From positions 1-42,751 of the forward strand of contig JAUSMG010000466.1 in the NCBI GenBank assembly GCA_030645295.1: 42,751 nt of DNA. Direction: 5' to 3'. Position 1 is the stretch's first letter; each line of letters starts with the position of its first letter. The stretch is from Saprospiraceae bacterium (GTDB lineage Bacteria > Bacteroidota > Bacteroidia > Chitinophagales > Saprospiraceae). Both the position numbers and the translations under genes were made by a program. Below, piece by piece: positions 1 through 7,467 of this stretch. The notes below the pieces were generated by a model. It worked only from the letters and a program-made list of their open reading frames with translations, was not told the DNA's origin and searched no databases.

Positions 1-2
1 AG

Positions 3-3000
3 GGTTTGCCTCCCGGACAGGATACATTAGATCATGCGAATACCAATATGCCGGCCGCCTTTAGTTATTGGGTGGTCGTAACAGATGCCAATGGTTGCAT
101 GAACACCTCCAATACCGTTATAGTGGTGCAGGATAGCTGTCTGGCGGATTCAATTTGCATTCCGGAAACGTATAACCTTTCCTTTACCGCCACCAACCAG
201 ATGCCCAATTGCAACATCGTGGACTTTGCGGTGACTTCAAGTGCCAACGTGACGCTTACTAGCTGGAATTTCGGTGACCCAAACAGCAATGCCAACAATG
301 GCACCATGCAAAATGCCATCCACACCTATACGCAAGCGGGTTGCTTCAAAGTTCTGTTACAAGGTATGGTGCCTCAGGAACCTCCCGGCACAGGTTTCTG
401 TCCGGTTAGTTTTGGCGCACTCGTTTGTGTTCCATTAGCGGCGAACTTCAGCTTTACGCAGGTTTGCAATACCGCAACCTTTACAGATTTAAGCACTTTC
501 CAACCAGGGCAAGGCCCTGTGTCCTGGGACTGGGATTTTGGGGACGGGAACACTTCCACCCTTCAAAATCCAATGAATACCTATCCCGGACCGGGACCCT
601 ATACCGTTATGCTCACGGTTACCAACGCGAATGGATGTGAAGCAAAGATCACCCGGACTATTACGATTGGAGGAGCACCCGCACCGGTCCTTTCGGCAAA
701 TCCAAATCCGGCCTGTGTTGGGGAGCCCGTGATGTTTACTGCTGTTGCTGCGGGTATCATAAGCTGGTCCTGGGATTTTGATGATGGCTCCACCAATGGG
801 GCCCAAAACCCATCGCATACCTATCTGGTTGCTGGGAATTACAATGTGACCCTGACGGTAACCGATGCATTTGGATGTACGAATTCGGCAACAATAGCAA
901 TCACGGTAAATCCTGCAGTTCCCCCCGGCGTAATAACCGTTGCGCCCGCTCTAACGGTTTGTGCCGGCACGACCGTGACACTGACTGCTCCGGCAGGTTT
1001 TACCTACCTATGGTCAACGCTGGCTACGACCCAGGTTATTACCACCACCACCGCAGGCACTTATACGGTGACACTTACGGATGCGAATGGTTGTACACGG
1101 GTGCTTGACCCTGTTACTGTAGTGATATTGCCTGCGCCGCTTGCTTACATTTCGGGCAATCCGGTTATCTGCGACGCTGGCTGCACGACTTTGAGTGCCC
1201 CGTTGGGCTCCGGCTATACTTATCAATGGCTCGATGCCGGCAATAATCCAATACCCGGGGAAACCAATCAGACTTTAGTAGTTTGCGACAATAACCTCCT
1301 GGCGGGATACTCCGTAATCGTCACAGATGCCAATTTGTGTTCGGACACCTCGGCATTGTTTGTGGTTTCCGTCAAAATTTCTCCGGTATTCACCATTACA
1401 GTAACCCCGGACGACTGCGAAGGCACACCTGTAACGCTTACGATCACACCCATTCAGGCAAACGTCGTTTATTCCTGGAGTAACGGGGCCACAGGCACTT
1501 CGATCACGGTTTTACAGGCGGGTACCTATTATGCTATCGGGACAGACACCACCAGTGGTTGCCAGGGAACAGCCAGCGCGATAATTCACCCGCTACCGGA
1601 TCTGTGCCTTGTACCTGTGGGCTGTTACGAAGCTTGTAATCCGGATACTATTTGTGGCCCGGCCGGGATGGCCCAATATCAATGGAACAAAGATGGTGTA
1701 CCTATAACAGGGGAAAATCAGCAATGTCTGATCGTGACCCAAAGTGGCACCTATACGCTTACTTGTACTACAAATTTTGGCTGTACCGATACCTCCGATT
1801 CTTTGATGCTTTTGCTCATCAATTGTGGCTGCGAAGGATTGATGGTGGAAGCAGAGCCGCTGGAAGGAGACTCTTGCTGTTGGATAATTTCCTATACAAA
1901 TCCGCTTGACAGTCTTTTTGGACTGGTAATTCACAGCGACGATGCAGACTTCAATTTTGACTTGACAAGCCTTGATCCATCGTTGAGCGTATATTCCATC
2001 AGCGCTAATTCTATTGGCCTGGTCAATAGTATTGCCAATACCCCACTCCCGGAAGGGGCCTTAGACAGTTTTCTTATTATCTGCCTGACCAATGTGCAAA
2101 ATCTGCCCCAGCAGGTCATTTTCGACTGGTACGATTTTGAGTTTAATATCGTGTGTTCTGACACCCTGGAGTTCGATTGCCCGGTCGAGCCGGATTGCCT
2201 CTATTTAGCGTCTGATTCCATTTATTGTCATGATATGGACGTGTATTACACGATAACCGTGTGTAATCCGATCGATGCAGGGTTTAGTATCCAGTATATT
2301 GCGATCAATCCTACCAGCCCTGCAGGTATAGTGGTCACCCCGCCGTTTATCGATGCCTCCGGCGACCCAATCGATCCGGGTGAATGTCAAACCTTTACGC
2401 TGATCTTGTCCGGCCCCAATATCGCCGATTCGCTGTTCTGTTTTAACCTTACCGCCCATGATGAGGAACCCGATCCGATAGACACATCTAGGTGCTGCTC
2501 CCTGGATACCTTGTATTGTATCGAAATACCGGATTGCCAACCTTGTGATGATATAGGCGTCGAATTGGTGGAAGACGTAACTCCGGCAGGGGATGAGGGT
2601 TGTTGCTATAGTATTAGCTTGTACAACAACTATTCCAATGGTTATTTTGATGGTATCAGTCTTTGCATGTTGAGTACCGGCGTCACTATGACCATGAATA
2701 ATCCATTTGGATCGGGTTGGTTTACAAGCAGTTATACGCCTACTGTGATTGATCTGGATGTTGTGCCACCCCTTGGCGCCAGCATACCTTTGGGCGTGGT
2801 CACTTTGCCGACCATTTGCATTCAAACGGATCAGGCGCCGCCACAATTCCTGGAGATCAAATGGATGAAAGACGGCGATGTAGTTTGCAGAGACACCATT
2901 GAATTGAGCTGCGAGCCACCGTGCGGTTATATTTCAGATAAGGAGATCACCTGCAATCCCGATGGTTCGGGCAGCTGGATCTTTTCCGGAACCATCCACA

Positions 3001-3818
3001 ATACCTCCAATTATACGATGGGCGAGGCCCATATTGTTTTCACTTCACCTGCGGGTTTAGGCGCCTACGACCAAACCATTGTATTCGGTGGCGGATTGCC
3101 TCCTGGCGGCACACAGGCTTTCAGTATTGCCTTAGGTCCCCCGGCAATGGCTGGAGACACCGTTTGCTTTACCGTAGCACTGCACGCCCTGGACGATGAC
3201 GACAACCATACCCAGTGTTGCAATTTTTATGATTGCATTGTCTTGCCCGATTGTGTTTTGGGGGCAAACTGCCTTTGTGATCATTCTATGGTGGATATCT
3301 TTTTACAAGGGATCATATATCTCAACATACAGCCTCAAAGCTATATGGCAATGTTTCAACCCCGAAGCACCCTTTGCTCCACGGATAAGGTCTACTGGTA
3401 CTTTACAGATTCGAATGTAATAGAGCAAACGAGCGGAAATGAGGCGGTTCAACACAGCTTCCCAGGGCCTGGATCTTATAGCGTCTGCATGTACGTTTTC
3501 CGAACAGAACCAACCGGGGATCAATGCGATACAGAAAGCTGTGTAGATGTGGAATATATAGGTCCCGGCAACACCTTTGCGGTGTATCCAAATCCCAATA
3601 AGGGTGAGTTCAGCATAAGGATCAACCCGGATTGGACCACACCCCTGCAGTTGCGTGTTTTTGATATCAATAGCCGTGTAATGTTGCAACAACAAATAGA
3701 TGATCCGGCCGGGCACGAATTTATCCCAGTCAATGTGGACGGTATGGGAAGTGGCATTTATTTGGTAGAGCTGATGGTGGATGGGAAACGCTGGACGAGA
3801 CGGGTCGTGATCGAATAG
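3..3818 (+). CDS. Large secreted PKD-domain protein with T9SS type A sorting domain (5' end outside window)
   Basis: The reading frame is open from the first bases, so the N-terminus and signal peptide lie upstream of the window; about 1270 residues are visible. Three PKD-like domains carry WNFGDP, WDWDFGDG and WSWDFDDG cores near residues 85, 175 and 253. Ig-like segments with YLWST and YQWLD cores follow to about residue 600. Next come four cysteine-rich modules in an alternating A-B-A'-B' order (nt about 1826-3255), where A types hold SCCW or GCCY and B types hold RCCSLDTLYC or QCCNFYDC. The last 80 residues start with FAVYPNPNKGEFSI and end GIYLVELMVDGKRWTRRVVIE-like (positions 3730-3815), a typical type A T9SS sorting domain. 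The protein is therefore expected to be secreted through T9SS and anchored or released at the cell surface. The substrate or binding partner is unknown. Confidence 0.9.
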   Translation, partial: GLPPGQDTLDHANTNMPAAFSYWVVVTDANGCMNTSNTVIVVQDSCLADSICIPETYNLSFTATNQMPNCNIVDFAVTSSANVTLTSWNFGDPNSNANNGTMQNAIHTYTQAGCFKVLLQGMVPQEPPGTGFCPVSFGALVCVPLAANFSFTQVCNTATFTDLSTFQPGQGPVSWDWDFGDGNTSTLQNPMNTYPGPGPYTVMLTVTNANGCEAKITRTITIGGAPAPVLSANPNPACVGEPVMFTAVAAGIISWSWDFDDGSTNGAQNPSHTYLVAGNYNVTLTVTDAFGCTNSATIAITVNPAVPPGVITVAPALTVCAGTTVTLTAPAGFTYLWSTLATTQVITTTTAGTYTVTLTDANGCTRVLDPVTVVILPAPLAYISGNPVICDAGCTTLSAPLGSGYTYQWLDAGNNPIPGETNQTLVVCDNNLLAGYSVIVTDANLCSDTSALFVVSVKISPVFTITVTPDDCEGTPVTLTITPIQANVVYSWSNGATGTSITVLQAGTYYAIGTDTTSGCQGTASAIIHPLPDLCLVPVGCYEACNPDTICGPAGMAQYQWNKDGVPITGENQQCLIVTQSGTYTLTCTTNFGCTDTSDSLMLLLINCGCEGLMVEAEPLEGDSCCWIISYTNPLDSLFGLVIHSDDADFNFDLTSLDPSLSVYSISANSIGLVNSIANTPLPEGALDSFLIICLTNVQNLPQQVIFDWYDFEFNIVCSDTLEFDCPVEPDCLYLASDSIYCHDMDVYYTITVCNPIDAGFSIQYIAINPTSPAGIVVTPPFIDASGDPIDPGECQTFTLILSGPNIADSLFCFNLTAHDEEPDPIDTSRCCSLDTLYCIEIPDCQPCDDIGVELVEDVTPAGDEGCCYSISLYNNYSNGYFDGISLCMLSTGVTMTMNNPFGSGWFTSSYTPTVIDLDVVPPLGASIPLGVVTLPTICIQTDQAPPQFLEIKWMKDGDVVCRDTIELSCEPPCGYISDKEITCNPDGSGSWIFSGTIHNTSNYTMGEAHIVFTSPAGLGAYDQTIVFGGGLPPGGTQAFSIALGPPAMAGDTVCFTVALHALDDDDNHTQCCNFYDCIVLPDCVLGANCLCDHSMVDIFLQGIIYLNIQPQSYMAMFQPRSTLCSTDKVYWYFTDSNVIEQTSGNEAVQHSFPGPGSYSVCMYVFRTEPTGDQCDTESCVDVEYIGPGNTFAVYPNPNKGEFSIRINPDWTTPLQLRVFDINSRVMLQQQIDDPAGHEFIPVNVDGMGSGIYLVELMVDGKRWTRRVVIE

Positions 3819-3862
3819 GATTTTCTGATGATCCGCATCTCGTACAGTGCTGACGTGAAAAG

Positions 3863-3908
3863 AAAAAGCCGCTCCGCCACCGACGTTTCGTGGCAGAGCG
3901 GCTTTTTT
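3863..3908 (+). terminator. Strong intrinsic terminator
   Basis: A 12-bp perfect stem (3863-3874 with 3896-3907) is extended by an inner GCCAC/GTGGC pairing and ends in a run of six T. It lies 45 bp after the stop of the large PKD protein. The A-run on the left arm makes it potentially bidirectional. Confidence 0.9.
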
Positions 3909-3972
3909 GTATCTGGAAAGAAATTGATAAAAACTTCGGAAGATACTTGAATCACCAATCCACCGATCACCA

Positions 3973-4001
3973 TTGCGCCACTCACCAATTAACTAACTTC
4001 G
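3973..4001 (+). promoter_or_regulatory. Candidate Bacteroidota-type promoter of the acyltransferase gene
   Basis: TTG at 3973-3975 is followed after 18 bp by TAACTTCG (3994-4001), one mismatch from the Bacteroidota -7 consensus TAnnTTTG. The inferred transcription start is near 4008, giving a leader of about 15 nt before the ATG at 4023. It sits just after the terminator, as expected for a new transcription unit. Confidence 0.45.
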
Positions 4002-4022
4002 CCGCCCTAAATCCATCGCAAC

Positions 4023-5159
4023 ATGCAAAACGAAACGGGGCCTTCCATATTCAGCGACGAGGAAGCCAAATCAGCCATTCAGGAACTTTTTAGCTTTCCA
4101 AGTCTGGTCCAGGGGATGAAAGCATTTTTACCTCCCGCGCTTAATGACCTGATCCTGAGCGTAAAAGACCAGGTCAATTCTGTGCAGGATTTTCAGGAAA
4201 AGATTGCCTACCCGCTTTTTAAAGCCATTGAAAAAGACAGCATTTCCCAACTGACGTCCAGTGGTCTGGAGCAACTTGACCCTTCGGCGCAATACCTGTT
4301 CATCTCCAACCACCGGGATATCATTCTCGATTCGGCTTTCCTCAACATCGTATTGTTTGAACATAAGTTTCGAACCAGTCAGATCGCTATTGGCGACAAT
4401 CTGATGCGGCACCGGATCTCGGAGTTGATCTTCCATATCAATAAAAGTTTTGTGGTAAAACGCGTTGGAACGCCCATGGAGTTGTACCGTTATTCGGTGC
4501 AGTTGTCTGAGTACATCTGGCAACAAATTAACCAAAATATTGATTCTGTGTGGATTGCGCAGCGCGAAGGCCGGGCCAAAGATGGTGATGACCGTACCCA
4601 GGTCGGACTGGTAAAAATGCTGAGTCTGAGCGCGAAAACTGATCTAAAAACCTATTTCAGGGAATTGAAAATCGTGCCCGTCTCTATCTCCTACGAGTAC
4701 AACCCTTGTGATGTCCTTATGGCACAGGAATTCCTGAATAAACGCGCCGAACCGGACTTCAAAAAAACCTTTGAGGAAGACGTACAACACATGCTGCTGG
4801 GCTTGAAAGGCTACAAAGGGGCCGTGAATTTCCATTTTTCAGCACCCTTTGACGCGGAATTGGACGCTTTTGACGCAATCCCGAGTTCAAAAAAGCAATT
4901 GGAATTGCTGGCGGAGATGGTCGACCAGCGCATCCATCAGCATTACAAACTGCGGCCAATTAATTATATGGCACAAGACCTGTTGACCAAAATAGAGGCA
5001 TTCCGAAATTACTATTCGGCCGAAGAACACACGCGACTTTTGGCATTTTTTGAAGCGCGTTTCAAACTATTGACCAACGATAAGGAAGGATTGGGTAGAG
5101 AGTACTTGTTGAAAATGTATGCGAATCCTTTGATCAATCAGTTGGCGGCAGATGGTTAG
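4023..5159 (+). CDS. Glycerolipid acyltransferase of the PlsC/PlsB superfamily
   Basis: A 378-residue protein predicted to transfer an acyl chain to glycerol-3-phosphate or lysophosphatidate at the cytoplasmic membrane. The acyltransferase blocks are readable in order: block I ISNHRDIILD at residues 94-103; block II around FVVKRVGTPMELY; block III WIAQREGRAKDGDD; block IV IVPVSISYEYNPCD. The catalytic His-Asp spacing is unusual: classical enzymes have HX4D, whereas here H97 is followed by D99 and D103. At 378 residues it is longer than a plain PlsC (about 240) and much shorter than PlsB (about 800). It stands alone between a terminator and the PLP enzyme, with its own candidate promoter. The family is confident; the exact acceptor substrate is not. 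Confidence 0.85.
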   Translation: MQNETGPSIFSDEEAKSAIQELFSFPSLVQGMKAFLPPALNDLILSVKDQVNSVQDFQEKIAYPLFKAIEKDSISQLTSSGLEQLDPSAQYLFISNHRDIILDSAFLNIVLFEHKFRTSQIAIGDNLMRHRISELIFHINKSFVVKRVGTPMELYRYSVQLSEYIWQQINQNIDSVWIAQREGRAKDGDDRTQVGLVKMLSLSAKTDLKTYFRELKIVPVSISYEYNPCDVLMAQEFLNKRAEPDFKKTFEEDVQHMLLGLKGYKGAVNFHFSAPFDAELDAFDAIPSSKKQLELLAEMVDQRIHQHYKLRPINYMAQDLLTKIEAFRNYYSAEEHTRLLAFFEARFKLLTNDKEGLGREYLLKMYANPLINQLAADG

Positions 5160-5350
5160 GGGTTGGGTGAAAAGGTTTGCTCCAAATTTTGCCTCTGCCG
5201 TTGTTGGCGTCCTCGCTAGGGAACGCGGTCGAAATAAAGTAACAGTTTTGGGGTGGCGTTTTTGTCTCTGTCGAGGCGCGAGGAGGGCATTTAGTGGGAA
5301 AAGTGTCACTTCTCCAAAAAACCTCACTTTTGCGCTCTAACATATTGAAC

Positions 5351-6529
5351 ATGAACCATCCGAACGCCCCCCACCTCTCCGATATCCTCACCCACCTCGG
5401 CGAAGACCGCGAGAATTATTTTCAGGCCATTTCGCCGCCGGTCATTCAGTCCAGCAATTTCGCTTTCCCGGATTTGGCAGCCTTTCGCGAAGCCTTTTCT
5501 AATGAGCTGGAAAATCATGTGTACTCCAGGGGCAATAACCCTACGGTAGAGATCCTGCGGAAAAAACTCGCCGCGCTGGAAGGCACTGAAGATGCGCTCG
5601 TCTTTAGCAGTGGGGCCGGAGCGATCGCAGCAGCGGTCATTGGCAATGTAAAAGTGGGCGATCATATCGTATGCCAGAAAGGCCCGTATTCCTGGACCTC
5701 AGCATTGTTGCGCAAATTTCTGCCGCGTTTTGGGGTGGAGCACACTTTTGTAGATGGAACGGATATTCAGGAGATCGAAGCGGCCCTTAGGCCCAATACC
5801 ACCGTGCTGTATCTGGAAAGTCCGAATACGATGACCTTTGAATGTCAGGATCTTGCGGCCTGCGCCAGGCTCGCCAAATCCCGGGGCATCGTGACGATGA
5901 TCGACAATTCCTATTGTTCGCCCATTTACCAAAATCCTGCGGCCTTTGGTATTGACATCGTGTTGCACTCTGGCACCAAGTACCTCAACGGCCACTCAGA
6001 TGTAGTGGTAGGGGTACTTTGTGGCAGCAAGGCAATGGTGAAAAAGATCTTTGAATCCGAACTGATGACCCTCGGCGGTATCCTCGGTCCGCACGATGCG
6101 GCCCTGGTGATCCGTGGATTGCGAACACTCCCGCTGCGATTGCAAAAAAGCTCCGAAAGTGCTCAGTGGCTTATTGAGAAACTGGATGGTCACGTAAAAG
6201 TGGAACGCATCTGGTATCCTTTCCATCATTCGTTCCCGCAACTTGAATTGGCCAAACGCCAGATGCGGGGTTGCGGAGGACTTTTCTCTGTGCAATTCAA
6301 AACCGATACTATGGAAAAAATGGAAGCCTTCGTGCATCGGCTGGAGCGTTTCCTCATGGCCGTCAGTTGGGGCGGGCATGAGAGCCTCATCATCCCAACC
6401 ATTGGCTTTTACAACATTCCGGGTCGGCCTGCGCCGCCTATGCCCTGGCAGTTTGTGCGGTTTTACATTGGCCTGGAGGATGCGGAATGGCTCTGGGAGG
6501 ATTTAGAGCGGGCCATGGGGGAATTGTAA
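5351..6529 (+). CDS. Cys/Met metabolism PLP-dependent enzyme (cystathionine gamma-synthase / beta-lyase / methionine gamma-lyase family)
   Basis: A fold-type I PLP enzyme of 392 residues, the usual family length (380-400). It acts in trans-sulfuration or methionine breakdown in the cytoplasm. Visible marks are the substrate/PLP loop VYSRGNNPTVE near residue 60, FSSGAGAIAAA binding the PLP phosphate, IDNSYCSPIYQNP with the PLP-ring aspartate, and the Schiff-base lysine K210 in LHSGTKYLNGHSD. The start at 5351 is chosen because MNHPNAPHLSDIL begins at the expected point and the 19 extra upstream in-frame residues look non-coding. The motifs do not separate gamma-synthase from the lyases. The 190 bp before it hold no gene I can support. 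Confidence 0.9.
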   Translation: MNHPNAPHLSDILTHLGEDRENYFQAISPPVIQSSNFAFPDLAAFREAFSNELENHVYSRGNNPTVEILRKKLAALEGTEDALVFSSGAGAIAAAVIGNVKVGDHIVCQKGPYSWTSALLRKFLPRFGVEHTFVDGTDIQEIEAALRPNTTVLYLESPNTMTFECQDLAACARLAKSRGIVTMIDNSYCSPIYQNPAAFGIDIVLHSGTKYLNGHSDVVVGVLCGSKAMVKKIFESELMTLGGILGPHDAALVIRGLRTLPLRLQKSSESAQWLIEKLDGHVKVERIWYPFHHSFPQLELAKRQMRGCGGLFSVQFKTDTMEKMEAFVHRLERFLMAVSWGGHESLIIPTIGFYNIPGRPAPPMPWQFVRFYIGLEDAEWLWEDLERAMGEL

Positions 6530-6568
6530 CGGCTGTTGCGGACAAAGGGCCGGATTTGGCAGGCACAT

Positions 6569-6719
6569 AATTAAACAGCAAAACCGCAAAACCGGAGAAC
6601 AGGAAAATTTAAAACCGTGCATTATGTTCCGAAGATGGCCAAAACCTGCCCTTTTCGAGATCAATTTCTCACGGCTTTAATTTTTCTTGTTCTCCGGTTT
6701 TGCGGTTTGCTGTTTAATT
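6569..6719. repeat. Palindromic repeat element with ~50-bp arms
   Basis: Left arm 6569-6618 and right arm 6670-6719 are near-perfect reverse complements, differing at a handful of positions, and enclose a ~50-bp centre. The arms start AATTAAACAGC and include CCGGAGAAC. The element fills the convergent gap between the PLP enzyme and the charged-repeat gene and contains no ORF. A related single arm occurs at 11443-11471, so it is a dispersed family (a REP/MITE-like element by inference). As RNA it could form a long hairpin and end transcription from both sides. Confidence 0.8.
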
Positions 6720-6753
6720 CTTCTTTCTAAAAATCAAGGATGCCTTTCGCGGC

Positions 6754-7257
6754 TTAGTTTTTCTTTTCCGCTTTGCGCTGCTTTGCTGCTTTTTTCTCCT
6801 CTGCCTTTTTCATCTTCTCTGCCGCTTTCTTTTCTTTGCGCAATTGCTTTTCTGCTTTGCGGTCGCGCTTATTCTCGACACGGTCACGCTTGTCTTCGCG
6901 GTTATCGCGCATATTTTCTTGCTTGTCGCGGGCATCTTCTTGCTTGTCGCGGGCCTTTTCGACGCCATCGCGCTTTTTGAGCTCACCGCCTTCGCGTTTC
7001 ACATCGCGTACTTCTTCGCGAGCCTCACTCAGTTCCTCTTTGGATTTGCGTTTTTCGGTGCGGCGTTCCGCTTTGTTTTCTTCGCGGGCCTGCTTGTTTT
7101 CCACCCGCTCTGCTTTGTTTTCATCCCGTTGAGCTTTGTTTTCATCCCGCTCTGCTTTGTTTTCAGCCTTTTCTTTCACGACTGGCTGTTGGGCTTGCAG
7201 GGTGTTGAACGCGGCCAAAACAAAGAGGCAGCCTAGGAACAATAGAGTCTTTTTCAT
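6754..7257 (-). CDS. Exported Lys/Glu/Arg-rich heptad-repeat protein
   Basis: A 167-residue protein with a clear Sec signal peptide (MKKTLLFLGCLFVLAAFNTLQAQ). The mature part is almost wholly charged. Residues about 32-70 are seven-residue repeats of the ENKAERD / ENKAQRD type, and residues about 98-136 repeat ARDKQED / MRDNRED-like units. Alternating acidic and basic residues with hardly any hydrophobics suggest long single alpha-helices or a charged coiled coil in the periplasm or outer surface. I recognise no enzymatic domain. The underlying 21-bp repeats make copy-number change possible. Divergent to the FG-GAP protein, with a 210-bp shared upstream region. Confidence 0.75.
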   Translation of the reverse strand: MKKTLLFLGCLFVLAAFNTLQAQQPVVKEKAENKAERDENKAQRDENKAERVENKQAREENKAERRTEKRKSKEELSEAREEVRDVKREGGELKKRDGVEKARDKQEDARDKQENMRDNREDKRDRVENKRDRKAEKQLRKEKKAAEKMKKAEEKKAAKQRKAEKKN

Positions 7258-7410
7258 GTAAACTAATTTTGTGTTTGTTAAAATGTTTTACTTCATCATG
7301 CTCAAAGAACAAACATCCGATAAAGTTTAGAGATAGGGGTGATATTAACGCTTCCTTATGGTGTGTCTTAAATTCCACTGTCGTCGATTTGCCAATCAAC
7401 GCTCTTCATT

Positions 7411-7439
7411 TTGAAGGTAAAACTTTCCCGCTACCTTGC
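7411..7439 (+). promoter_or_regulatory. Weak candidate promoter of the FG-GAP protein gene
   Basis: TTG at 7411-7413, then 18 bp, then TACCTTGC at 7432-7439, a two-mismatch version of TAnnTTTG. A start near 7445 would leave about 23 nt of leader before the ATG at 7468. The rest of the 210-bp divergent gap shows no gene. Confidence 0.3.
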
Positions 7440-7467
7440 AGTCCGTTTTTCCATCCTTTATTTGAAA

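Noticed and set aside
2205-2846. 213-codon minus strand frame inside the PKD protein
   Set aside because: Shadow of the cysteine-rich modules; no domain or start context.
5160-5350. Short + strand frame in the gap between acyltransferase and PLP enzyme
   Set aside because: No start context, no domain and no match to neighbouring composition.
6773-7236. Two + strand frames (119 and 130 codons) rich in Phe, Ser and Leu
   Set aside because: They are complements of the Lys/Glu/Arg-rich repeat gene. One looks membrane-like only because the complement of charged codons gives hydrophobic codons.
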